DNA from: JAWLHA01 sp041690535
GTDB lineage: Bacteria > Pseudomonadota > Gammaproteobacteria > Thiohalomonadales > Thiohalomonadaceae
Assembly: GCA_041690535.1 (NCBI GenBank)
Contig: JAWLHA010000011.1
Span: forward strand, 19,503 to 83,502
Length of the DNA stretch: 64,000 nucleotides
Reading direction: 5' to 3'
The position numbers and the translations under genes are program-made. Numbering within the stretch: position 1 is the stretch's first letter; every line of letters begins with the position of its first letter. Below are positions 40,222-47,872 of this stretch, piece after piece. The notes beneath the pieces are model-generated. The model saw only the letters and a list, made by a program, of their open reading frames with translations. It was not told the DNA's origin and did not search any database.

Positions 40222-41598
40222 ATGCGACCGACCGAGATTGCCGAACTGCTGGATGAGCCGGCCTGTGCTCACAATAGTAAGGCCAAGTCGGGCTGTGCCC
40301 GGCCCAAGCCCGGGGCGACTGCCGGCGGGTGCGCCTTCGACGGCGCCCAGATCGCGTTGTTCCCCATCGCCGATGTGGCCCACGTCGTCCACGGTCCCAT
40401 CGCCTGTGCCGGCTCCTCCTGGGACAACCGCGGTAGCCGCTCCACCGGCCCCGCGCTCTGGCGCTACGGGCTGACCACCGACCTCTCCGAGCAGGACGTG
40501 ATCATGGGGCGCAGCGAAAAGCGCCTTATCCACGCCATCAAGCAGGCCATCGATGAGTACGACCCGGCTGCGGTATTCGTCTATAACACCTGCGTGCCGG
40601 CCCTGATCGGCGATGATGTGGAGGCGGCCTGCAAGGCCGCGGCGCAACAGTGGGGGGTGCCGGTGATCCCGGTGGATGGCGCCGGTTTCTACGGAACTAA
40701 GAATCTCGGCAACCGTATTGCCGGCGAGGCGATGGTCAAGTACGTGATCGGCACCCGCGAACCGGGTCCGGCGCCGGTGGACCAGCGGGGCATCACCGTC
40801 CACGATATCAACCTCATTGGCGAATACAACATTGCCGGCGAGCTGTGGAACGTCACCCCGCTGTTCGACGAACTTGGCCTGCGGGTCCTCGGCAGCCTCT
40901 CCGGCGACGCCCGTTTCCGCCAGGTGCAGGCCATGCACCGCGCCGAAGTGAACATGCTGGTTTGCTCCAAGGCAATGGTGAACGTGGTGCGCAAGCTGGA
41001 GAAGCAGTACGCCACCCCTTGGTTCGAGGGGAGCTTTTACGGCGTGAGAGACATGTCTCAGGCCCTGCGCGACTTCGCCCGCATTATCGATGACCCGGAC
41101 TTGAGCGAACGCACCGAGGCGTTGATCGCCCGGGAAGAGGTCAAGGCCAACGCGATGCTGGCCCCTTGGCGGGAGCGGCTGCGCGGCAAACGGGTACTGC
41201 TCTACACCGGTGGGGTCAAGAGTTGGTCCATCGTCTCCGCGCTGCAGGACTTGGGCATGGAGGTGGTCGCCACCGGCACCAAAAAGTCCACCGAAGAGGA
41301 CAAGGCCCGCATCCGCGAGTTGATGGGCGACAACGTAAAGATGCAGGAGGACGGCAGCCCCCGGGCGCTGCTCGATACGGTACGGGAGTACAAGGTCGAC
41401 GTGCTCATCGCCGGCGGCCGCAACATGTATACGGCGCTGAAGGCCCGCGTGCCGTTCCTCGACATCAATCAGGAGCGCGAGTTCGGTTACGCCGGCTACA
41501 GCGGCATGGCGGAGCTGGCCCGGCAGCTCGCGCTCACCATCGAAAGCCCGGTGTGGCGCCAGGCGCGCCAGCCGGCCCCGTGGGAGGTCCAGTCATGA
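40222..41598 (+). CDS. nifE: NifE, FeMo-co scaffold alpha-like subunit
   Basis: The 458-residue protein is a NifD paralogue. It has C-A-R-P-K-P-G-A-T-A-G-G-C-A-F-D-G-A near residue 25, G-P-I-A-C-A-G-S-S-W near 58, and Y-N-T-C-V-P-A-L-I-G-D-D near 120, the cysteines that hold the NifEN cluster. E-Y-N-I-A-G-E-L-W-N is also typical. NifEN converts NifB-co into FeMo-co. Its stop overlaps the nifN start (ATGA). Confidence 0.97.
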   Translation: MRPTEIAELLDEPACAHNSKAKSGCARPKPGATAGGCAFDGAQIALFPIADVAHVVHGPIACAGSSWDNRGSRSTGPALWRYGLTTDLSEQDVIMGRSEKRLIHAIKQAIDEYDPAAVFVYNTCVPALIGDDVEAACKAAAQQWGVPVIPVDGAGFYGTKNLGNRIAGEAMVKYVIGTREPGPAPVDQRGITVHDINLIGEYNIAGELWNVTPLFDELGLRVLGSLSGDARFRQVQAMHRAEVNMLVCSKAMVNVVRKLEKQYATPWFEGSFYGVRDMSQALRDFARIIDDPDLSERTEALIAREEVKANAMLAPWRERLRGKRVLLYTGGVKSWSIVSALQDLGMEVVATGTKKSTEEDKARIRELMGDNVKMQEDGSPRALLDTVREYKVDVLIAGGRNMYTALKARVPFLDINQEREFGYAGYSGMAELARQLALTIESPVWRQARQPAPWEVQS

Positions 41599-43049
41599 GC
41601 GTCTCCGTGTTGCGCAACAGAAACCCCCTGGCGGTGAACCCGCTCAAGGTCAGCCAGCCGGTGGGGGCGGCGCTGGCCTTTCTCGGTATCAACCGCACCA
41701 TGCCGCTGATGCACGGCTCGCAGGGTTGCACTGCCTTTGCCAAGGTGCTGGCGGTGGGGCACTTCCGCGAACCCATTCCGCTGCAGACCACCGCCATGGA
41801 TCAGGTGAGCACGGTGATGGGCGGCGACGAGAGTGTGGTGGAGGCGCTGGCCACCATTTTCACCAGGAACAAGCCGCAGCTGATCGGCCTCATGACCACC
41901 GGCCTGACCGAGACCCAGGGGAGCGATATCCGTCGTGCGGTGAAGATGTTCCGCAGCGCCCATCCGGAGTTCGCCGATCGCCATGTGGTGGCGATCAGCA
42001 CGCCGGATTTCACCGGCTCGCTGGAAAGCGGATTCGCCGCCGCGGTGAAGGGGATCATCGAGACTGTGGTGCCGGAGGGTGACACCGCCGGGAGCCGCAA
42101 GCGGCAGGTCAATGTCCTGGCCGGGGCGCACCTGACGCCGGGCGATCTCGAGGCGCTTCGCGACCTGCTCGAAGCGTTCGAACTGCATCCGGTGATCCTG
42201 CCCGACCTGGCCGACTCGCTGGATGGTCACCTGACGCCGGAGGACTTCACCCCCTACACCGTGGGCGGCACGCCGCTGTCGGACATCGCTGCCATGGGGC
42301 AGTCGGCCGCCACGCTGGTGATCGGTGCCTCCCTGGCCGGCGCCGCTGATCTCCTTGCCGCACGCACTGGCGTACCGGAGTACCGCTTCGATCACCTCTA
42401 CGGACTCGATGCGGTCGACCAGTTCGTTCACGTACTGAGCCGAGTGGCGCAGCGGCCGGTACCGGCAAAATTGCTGCGCCAGCGTGCCCAGCTGCAGGAC
42501 GCCATGGTCGACACCCACTTCCTGTTGGGGATGGCACGGATTGCCGTCGCGGGCGAGCCGGACCATGTGCTAGCCCAGGCCACCCTGTTGCATTCGATGG
42601 GTGTAAACGTGGTCGCGGCGGTGGTGCCGAATCGGGGGGCCGCCCTGGAGCGGCTCGAACTGGCAGAGGTGCATATCGGCGACCTGAGAGACCTCGAACG
42701 GCTTGCCATCGAGCGCAAGGCGGAGCTGATGATTGGCAACTCCCACGTGGGGCAGACGGCAGAGCGTTTGGCCTTGCCCCTGTTGCGCATGGGCTTTCCG
42801 CTGAGCGACAGGGTGGGGGCCTATCAACGCACCTCGGTCGGATACCGGGGCTCGCGACAACTGTTGTTCGATCTGGCCAATCTGCGTCTGGCCCACGGAC
42901 ACCACGCCATCCCCCCCCCACATTTCCCGTTACGCGGACGGCAGGGAGTAGGGCCATGGCCATCGAGCGGCAGTTGCAGGTACTCGAAGGGGGAGCGGAG
43001 TCAAGCGCGGCGGATGCCCTTCAGGTGGCCTTCGCCACCACCGATCTGA
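41595..43049 (+). CDS. nifN: NifN, FeMo-co scaffold beta-like subunit (C-terminus altered by a C9 run)
   Basis: The product matches NifN from its start (N-P-L-K-V-S-Q-P-V-G-A-A, then H-G-S-Q-G-C-T-A-F-A-K-V) to F-D-L-A-N-L-R-L-A-H-G-H-H-A. As written it is 484 residues and ends with an Arg/Ser/Pro-rich tail that overlaps nifX by 94 bases in another frame. The change begins at nine C at 42911-42919. With eight C the frame would read A-I-P-P-H-I-S-R-Y-A-D-G-R-E and stop at TAG 42949-42951, five bases before nifX, a far more natural end (451 aa). The conserved body is intact either way. Confidence 0.92.
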   Translation: MSVSVLRNRNPLAVNPLKVSQPVGAALAFLGINRTMPLMHGSQGCTAFAKVLAVGHFREPIPLQTTAMDQVSTVMGGDESVVEALATIFTRNKPQLIGLMTTGLTETQGSDIRRAVKMFRSAHPEFADRHVVAISTPDFTGSLESGFAAAVKGIIETVVPEGDTAGSRKRQVNVLAGAHLTPGDLEALRDLLEAFELHPVILPDLADSLDGHLTPEDFTPYTVGGTPLSDIAAMGQSAATLVIGASLAGAADLLAARTGVPEYRFDHLYGLDAVDQFVHVLSRVAQRPVPAKLLRQRAQLQDAMVDTHFLLGMARIAVAGEPDHVLAQATLLHSMGVNVVAAVVPNRGAALERLELAEVHIGDLRDLERLAIERKAELMIGNSHVGQTAERLALPLLRMGFPLSDRVGAYQRTSVGYRGSRQLLFDLANLRLAHGHHAIPPPHFPLRGRQGVGPWPSSGSCRYSKGERSQARRMPFRWPSPPPI

Positions 43050-43432
43050 AGCATGTGGACCAGCACTTCGGCTCGGCCGAGCGGTTTGCCATCTATCGGG
43101 TGGAGCCACATCACGTCAGCCTGTTGAAGGTCACCGAATTCGGCCAGCTCGCGCGGGACGGCAATGAAAGCAAGCTGCTGGAGAAGTTCGCCCTTCTGGC
43201 CGATTGTGTCGCGGTCTATTGCCAGGCCGTCGGGCCCTCGGCGGTGCGGCAGTTGATGGGGATGAAGATCGTGCCTCTGAAGGTCCCCGAAGGCACCGGG
43301 ATTGCCGCGTTGGTTACAGCGCTGCAGAAAGAGATGCTGGCCGGTACGGGATGGGCCGCGCGGGCCCTGGTGCACCAACGACGTGATGCGAACCGGTTCG
43401 GCGAGATGGCGCTGGATGGCTGGGAGGATTGA
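42956..43432 (+). CDS. nifX: NifX, FeMo-co precursor carrier
   Basis: The 158-residue protein has the NifX fold: L-Q-V-A-F-A-T-T-D, V-D-Q-H-F-G-S-A-E-R-F-A-I-Y near residue 34, and D-C-V-A-V-Y-C-Q-A-V-G-P-S-A near 83. It binds NifB-co and the VK cluster between NifB and NifEN. It starts at ATG 42956 with GGGAG upstream. The 428-base gap after it is mostly a MITE. Confidence 0.94.
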   Translation: MAIERQLQVLEGGAESSAADALQVAFATTDLKHVDQHFGSAERFAIYRVEPHHVSLLKVTEFGQLARDGNESKLLEKFALLADCVAVYCQAVGPSAVRQLMGMKIVPLKVPEGTGIAALVTALQKEMLAGTGWAARALVHQRRDANRFGEMALDGWED

Positions 43433-43571
43433 GCGCTCGCGGCCGGCGTGTGGGGGCGCCCGTGGGATGCGGCGGGGAACGAATAGCATTATTCCGTTCG
43501 CGAATAGCCGCCGGTGTTGGGCAGTATCGCGATACCCTCAAGGCGTTAAAGCGTGGCATTCGCGCGAATTC

Positions 43572-43746
43572 GTAACTACTCGCCCCCCGAAACCGTCATT
43601 CCCGCGAAGGCGGGAATCCAGAAAGACAAGTGAACGAGTGGTGTTCTCCACTTGCGCAGGGAGGATCAAACAGCTTTACCCTCTCAGCCTTGACCAGACT
43701 GGATTCCCGCCTTCGCGGGAATGACAGGGGGGGGGCGAGTAGTCAC
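43572..43746. mobile_element. MITE type 1 between nifX and the DUF269 gene
   Basis: Ends are GTAACTACTCGCCCCCC and a slightly changed GGGGGGGCGAGTAGTCAC, with two internal CCCGC...GCGGG modules. No clear target duplication remains. The rest of 43433-43860 shows no promoter I can defend. Confidence 0.78.
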
Positions 43747-43860
43747 GCAATACCTATGCGCGATCGATGTGGTTCGCGAAAGCTCACCACATCCTGCGGC
43801 TGATGTGATGCATTTCGAACTGTTGAGATTCTGTTGAACGAACCAAGCGGGAGATAGGCG

Positions 43861-44325
43861 ATGAACCAGGTAGTGTCACTCGAAGACCCGATCCTCCAGT
43901 CAGATTTCATGCTGGAGATGCTGAAGCAGATGCGGGCACTGGATAGCTACGGTGTGTGGGAGGGCAAAGATGCTGCGGCCGTCCTCGACCCCTTTGTGAT
44001 CACTGTGGAGCGCCGCAAGGAGATCCCGGTGGTGGGCGACCCCGATGAGGAGACGATGGCGCGGGTCAAGGCGTTTTACAACGCCATCGCCTGCTTGATC
44101 GAGAAGGAGTGCGGCCTGATGGCGGTGCCGATGATGAGCGTCTCCCATGAAGGGTTCGGCCGTGTCCTGATCACCGTCGGCAAACTGGTGGTCCTCGATC
44201 GCTCCCTGCGCGACCTGCACCGCTTCGGTTTTGTCAGCCTCTCCAAAATGAAGGATGAGGCGGACAAGCTGCTCTCCGTCGCCCTGGAGCTGGTGGGCGT
44301 GCATTCCAAAGTGGCGGGCCTGTAA
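43861..44325 (+). CDS. NifX-associated nitrogen fixation protein (DUF269)
   Basis: The 154-residue protein matches the family found next to nifX: F-M-L-E-M-L-K-Q-M-R-A-L-D near residue 16, I-T-V-E-R-R-K-E-I-P, F-Y-N-A-I-A-C-L-I-E-K-E near 72, and S-H-E-G-F-G-R-V-L-I near 97. Its role is not known. AAGCGGGAG precedes the ATG. It starts a three-gene run with the CCE_0567-type protein and ferredoxin III. Confidence 0.93.
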   Translation: MNQVVSLEDPILQSDFMLEMLKQMRALDSYGVWEGKDAAAVLDPFVITVERRKEIPVVGDPDEETMARVKAFYNAIACLIEKECGLMAVPMMSVSHEGFGRVLITVGKLVVLDRSLRDLHRFGFVSLSKMKDEADKLLSVALELVGVHSKVAGL

Positions 44326-44335
44326 GGGGGAGGGG

Positions 44336-44542
44336 ATGAGCGAAGAGGCGATGAAACGGCTGGAGAAAGAGGTCAAGAAGCGAAAGCGCATCGTCAGCGA
44401 ATGGGCCTCGCAGCTGCACGACCTCGTGGAGGAGCGATTGCCCCAGGGGTATGCAGAGCTCCCTGGGTTGGCCGAGTCCACCTATCAGGCGTGTCTGGCC
44501 TGGGCCGAGGCGGAACGACAGTTGAAAGAAGTGAGAGAGTGA
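44336..44542 (+). CDS. CCE_0567 family small metalloprotein (DUF683)
   Basis: The 68-residue helical-hairpin protein has K-R-L-E-K-E-V-K-K-R-K near the start and L-H-D-L-V-E-E-R-L-P and Y-Q-A-C-L-A-W later, matching the small family coded beside nifX/DUF269 in diazotrophs. Its function is unknown; a metal-binding role has been suggested for relatives. GGGGAGGGG lies upstream. It is 10 bases from the DUF269 gene and 2 bases from the ferredoxin start. Confidence 0.88.
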   Translation: MSEEAMKRLEKEVKKRKRIVSEWASQLHDLVEERLPQGYAELPGLAESTYQACLAWAEAERQLKEVRE

Positions 44543-44544
44543 AC

Positions 44545-44838
44545 ATGAGTGAAGCCGTGATTACCGGAGTGACGCGGGGCGGCGCCGAGTGGACGCCGCT
44601 GTTCGTGACCGGGCTGAATCAGGCCAACTGCATCGGTTGCGGCCGCTGCTTCAAGGTCTGTTCGCGCAAGGTTTTCGATCTGGTCGAACGGGAGTTCGAC
44701 GATGATGATGACGAGGACGATGATACCGCGATGGTGATGACCGTCGCCGACGCGAGGGATTGCATCGGCTGCGGCGCCTGCTCGCGGGTCTGCCCAAAGC
44801 AGTGCCACAGCCACGCCCCGGCACCGCTCCCTGTATAA
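44545..44838 (+). CDS. fdxB: Ferredoxin III, nif-specific (FdxB type)
   Basis: The 97-residue protein has C-I-G-C-G-R-C-F-K-V-C near residue 29 and C-I-G-C-G-A-C-S-R-V-C-P near 73, separated by a loop of about ten consecutive acidic residues (D-D-D-D-D-E-D-D-D). Two [4Fe-4S] clusters and the insert between them are typical of nif-specific ferredoxin III. It is the last recognisable nif gene on the right of the island. Confidence 0.92.
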   Translation: MSEAVITGVTRGGAEWTPLFVTGLNQANCIGCGRCFKVCSRKVFDLVEREFDDDDDEDDDTAMVMTVADARDCIGCGACSRVCPKQCHSHAPAPLPV

Positions 44839-44979
44839 GGGGGAGAACCACGTGATCAATGAAGGTGCCGTTGTAGGTCCGCCTTTAGGCGAACGGCGCC
44901 ACGCGCCTGAAGGCACACCTATGGGGTGGCCAGTTCTATGGCCACTCACTGGACACGAATGGGGTGGCACCATGCCGTA

Positions 44980-46305
44980 TCAGTCCAGAAGCACCTCAGG
45001 CAGCAACTTGGCATCGGCTTCAAGCCGGTCGGCCTGGGCATGTGCGAATTCGGCGATCTGGTCGATCACTGCGCGTTCACTTTCATCGTACCCGGGCCAG
45101 CCCTGCAACTCGGGGAGTACCTTGCGCAGACGCTTGGCCATGCGGGTCATTTCGCGCGCGACCAGTCGACGGTCCAGTCCACAGCTCGTCGCAAGTTCGG
45201 CCCAGTCGTAGGGTCGCACCTTGGTGATGTCGAACTCATCGCCGATCGCCATCGCCAGTTCGTGATCGACCTTGGGGTAGATACAGACCGCGACCAGATC
45301 GTACGAAGGCGCCAGGCGCAGGCCCCCTGGCTCGACGAAGAATGAGACGTTCTTGCCGTGGGCATCCGAGTTGCCGATGAGGTACTGCACCAGAGTCCAG
45401 CGCAGCAGGCCAAGGCGCATGGGTGCCGCGGCAAGGGCGAAGCCGGCAATTGAAAACAGCCGCTCGACACTGACTCCCTCGCGAATACGCGCTACATCCC
45501 GGCCGCTACCGAAGTTGCGCTCGTATTTGTGGCTGACCGCCAGGTCCAGTGCCTGGCAGGCGTCGATGATATGCAGGCGGTCGACCGACTCGTCGCGCCG
45601 CCGGCGGTCGAAGCGTTCCACGACCAGGACCGGTTCGGGTACCCGGAGAATCTCGACGCCGGTCGATGGGAGGCCGAGGGCTTCGGCCAGCCGCAGGCAG
45701 AAGTGCTCGTTGGCGACGAGGAAGGGGAGGTTCGGGCTCAACGGTTCTGGCTTGAGGATATGGGTCGAAGCCAGCCGACCTTCCACCAGGTACAGCCTGT
45801 CGTCCTCGATGTAGACCGCGAGCTTGTCCTGGTATCCGGCGATCGACATCCGCACTCGTCCATCCCAGACGCTGAACGGCTCATGCGTGCGACTGCGGAT
45901 CCGTTCGGCCAGCTCTTCCCGAGAGACCTCCCGTCGGGAGTCGGGGATCTGTTCAGGCGGGGTGCCTTCCGGGAGCAGACTGATCGCACCAGTGCTCTCC
46001 CTACCGAGAACGAGCAGCAGGCCGTAGAGGCTCGCCTTCGAGAGCCGGTGCGCGGCGACGGTGTCATCCAGCGCCTTCCCTTCCGGCAGAAGGTTTTCGA
46101 AGAAACGGCGCACGCTGACGGAATGGTGTTCGTCGCGGACTTCTTGAGAATGCCGAAGTGGAAGGGCGGGAGAGAGGGGAAACGCCGACCTGTAATCTAT
46201 CCACTCGGGTGCGTAATCGAAAGCAAACTGCCCCGTGTCGTCGTGGTAGACCAGGCTGCCCATACGCTCTCCACCGGCCCAGGCAGTGAGGCGATGGGTG
46301 TTCAT
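44980..46305 (-). CDS. hipA: HipA family serine/threonine kinase toxin
   Basis: The 441-residue protein has the HipA couple domain at the start and a kinase core with S-I-A-G-Y-Q-D-K-L near residue 154, S-T-H-I-L-K-P-E near 180, the catalytic loop G-N-S-D-A-H-G-K-N near 313, and P-S-Y-D-L-V near 332 (the DFG-like metal site). HipA kinases stop growth by phosphorylating targets such as GltX in E. coli; a gltX lies 1.6 kb further right, which may be coincidence. It overlaps hipB by four bases and converges on the nif cluster. Confidence 0.94.
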   Translation of the reverse strand: MNTHRLTAWAGGERMGSLVYHDDTGQFAFDYAPEWIDYRSAFPLSPALPLRHSQEVRDEHHSVSVRRFFENLLPEGKALDDTVAAHRLSKASLYGLLLVLGRESTGAISLLPEGTPPEQIPDSRREVSREELAERIRSRTHEPFSVWDGRVRMSIAGYQDKLAVYIEDDRLYLVEGRLASTHILKPEPLSPNLPFLVANEHFCLRLAEALGLPSTGVEILRVPEPVLVVERFDRRRRDESVDRLHIIDACQALDLAVSHKYERNFGSGRDVARIREGVSVERLFSIAGFALAAAPMRLGLLRWTLVQYLIGNSDAHGKNVSFFVEPGGLRLAPSYDLVAVCIYPKVDHELAMAIGDEFDITKVRPYDWAELATSCGLDRRLVAREMTRMAKRLRKVLPELQGWPGYDESERAVIDQIAEFAHAQADRLEADAKLLPEVLLD

Positions 46306-46595
46306 TCGTCGTGCTCCAGGCAGGCCAAGGTTTCGCGCAGGTCTGCCCGCGGGACCGCGAGCAGGGCCAACCCCAGTTGGTGGGCGATCTGTAGTGCCTT
46401 GTCCAGACCGACGCCGCGGGGCTTACCATTCTCCAGGGCCGACAGCAGTGCGACCGAGACACCGCACAAAGAAGCGGCATCGTCGATGCGCAGGCCCTGC
46501 TGGGTTCGCAGGCTGCGGACAAAGGCGCCGAATTCGGCGACAGACTCGATGGTCGACTTTTCCGGGAGGGGGATTGGGGTGATCGTGCGAGCCAT
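46302..46595 (-). CDS. hipB: HipB family antitoxin and repressor
   Basis: The 97-residue protein has a Xre-type HTH at about residues 22-75 (F-V-R-S-L-R-T-Q-Q-G-L-R-I-D-D-A-A-S-L-C-G-V-S, L-L-S-A-L-E-N-G-K). It should bind HipA and repress the operon. The start codon sits within a perfect palindrome that is the likely operator. The stop overlaps hipA (ATGA). Confidence 0.93.
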   Translation of the reverse strand: MARTITPIPLPEKSTIESVAEFGAFVRSLRTQQGLRIDDAASLCGVSVALLSALENGKPRGVGLDKALQIAHQLGLALLAVPRADLRETLACLEHDE

Positions 46596-46619
46596 AATTT
46601 CTCCTGTAAGAGAAATTAT
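46594..46619. promoter_or_regulatory. hipBA operator palindrome
   Basis: ATAATTTCTC-CTGTAA-GAGAAATTAT is a perfect 10-bp inverted repeat with a 6-bp spacer. It covers the hipB start codon, so a bound HipB would block both transcription and initiation. Confidence 0.8.
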
Positions 46620-46674
46620 GGGAGTTAGCGCATCGGGGTGTCAATAATAAACCAAATTCGATAAATTAAATGTA

Positions 46675-46940
46675 CCGATGGGGAACAAGAAGAAAGCGAC
46701 GGGGCAGGCGGAGCGGTTGGCGGTGCTCGGCCGTTACCTTCCCCAGGCGGAGGCGATTTACCGGGAGATCAGAGCGCAGTGGCCGAAGAGGGATCTGGCG
46801 AGCGATGACATCCTGGATGCCCTTGTCGGGGCGGTGACTGCTTCTCGTCCGGAGTGGCTCGCCTCTCTTCCGGACGCCGTTGAGGTGGACGAACTGGGGT
46901 TGCCAATGGAGATCGTCTACGCCGTGCCGAATGGCTGGGC
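46675..46940 (+). pseudogene. 3' fragment of a second DUF429 gene
   Basis: From CCGATGGGG this segment matches 13795-14060 at roughly 90% identity with one 3-base indel, and encodes the last ~85 residues of DUF429 (K-K-x-x-G-Q-A-E-R to I-V-Y-A-V-P). The first two thirds are missing and the stop is lost; the frame runs on to about 47028. It sits between hipB and tRNA-Val, so DUF429 3' ends bracket the nif island. Confidence 0.88.
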
Positions 46941-46996
46941 TATGGGCGAATACCCTTTCTTACCTGTTGCGCCTTCAGCATCAGTATGCCAAGCAC

Positions 46997-47026
46997 AAAA
47001 AAGGCGCCACCTCACGGTAAGCGCCT
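46997..47026 (-). terminator. Rho-independent terminator after tRNA-Val
   Basis: On the minus strand AGGCGC, a 13-base loop, GCGCCT and then TTTTTT form a stem followed by a T-run, 30 bases past the tRNA end. Confidence 0.8.
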
Positions 47027-47055
47027 GATTCGCAGCTGCATTCTTCGGTAGAATT

Positions 47056-47130
47056 TGGTGGGCGGTACTGGGATTGAACCAGTGACCCCTGCCGTGTGAA
47101 GGCAGTGCTCTCCCGCTGAGCTAACCGCCC
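47056..47130 (-). tRNA. tRNA-Val (anticodon CAC)
   Basis: Read on the minus strand, the 75-nt gene starts GGGCGGTTAGCTCAGCGGGA, has the anticodon stem CTGCC/GGCAG with loop TTCACAC, T-loop GGTTCAATCC and an encoded CCA. The loop gives anticodon CAC, reading GTG valine codons. It has its own promoter and terminator. Confidence 0.95.
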
Positions 47131-47143
47131 GAAGAAGGTGCGC

Positions 47144-47172
47144 ATCTTACACATGCCTTTCGCACTGGTCAA
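47144..47172 (-). promoter_or_regulatory. Sigma-70 promoter of tRNA-Val
   Basis: Minus-strand TTGACC, a 17-base spacer and TAAGAT lie 14 bases before the tRNA. Confidence 0.75.
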
Positions 47173-47305
47173 ATAGTTTGTGAGGCTTTTTTAATGCGCG
47201 AACCTAGCACGCCGGCGAAGGGCCGTTTCCGTGCCGGTGGCGGCGTCAGGGTTGGGTGGCCCGGCCCACAAGGTTGCGCCCCCGCCGCAGCCCCTGGTCA
47301 GAAGT

Positions 47306-47347
47306 CCTCACAGCCCGGCCGTGGCGTAAGTATGGGTTCATCCTGCG
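47306..47347. repeat. Decayed half of the dispersed palindromic repeat
   Basis: CTCACAGCCCGGCCGTGGCG followed by a TAAGTATGGGTTCATCCTGC arm matches the right arm at 9927-9964 in about 33 of 41 positions. The left arm is missing. Confidence 0.55.
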
Positions 47348-47425
47348 ACAGTGGGCGGGCTCCTTCGCCCCTTTTCGGGATGGGCGTATAATCGCCCGTT
47401 TCCACATCGATAGGGCGCAAGAGGT

Positions 47426-47866
47426 ATGCAGGAATCCCAAATCCGGCAAGCGGGGAAGAGAGCGGTCGATTTCATTGAGGACATCGGCCTGGTCATCATC
47501 ATCATCGCCACAGTGATCGCCGCCGGAAAGGAGATTTGGCACATGATCGAGATTCAGGACGTGATGCTGGCCGACCTCCTGCTCATGTTCATCTACCTGG
47601 AGGTCGTCGCCATGGTCCACGCCTATTGGCAGTCGGGCCATATGCCGGTGCGCATGCCCCTCTATATCGCCATGGTGGCCTTGGCCCGCTATCTGATCCT
47701 CGACATGAAATCCCTGGACGAGCAGCGCATGATCATGATTGCTGTGGCCATTCTGGTGATCGGCCTGGCGGTCCTGGTGATCCGCTTCGGCCACGTGCGC
47801 TTCCCTTATGAGACCCGGTTGGGCGCAAGTGCGCCTGCCGTCCAAGACAAACCCACGGACAAGTAA
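47426..47866 (+). CDS. PsiE family inner-membrane protein
   Basis: The 146-residue protein has four predicted membrane segments (about residues 20-38, 47-66, 76-92 and 100-118) and the PsiE-like pattern L-L-L-M-F-I-Y-L-E-V-V-A-M-V near 50, then P-V-R-M-P-L-Y-I-A-M-V-A-L-A-R. The family is linked to phosphate starvation in some bacteria; function unknown. A TATAAT at 47387-47392 may be its -10 box, with a weak -35. gltX follows after 6 bases. Confidence 0.8.
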   Translation: MQESQIRQAGKRAVDFIEDIGLVIIIIATVIAAGKEIWHMIEIQDVMLADLLLMFIYLEVVAMVHAYWQSGHMPVRMPLYIAMVALARYLILDMKSLDEQRMIMIAVAILVIGLAVLVIRFGHVRFPYETRLGASAPAVQDKPTDK

Positions 47867-47872
47867 GAACAG

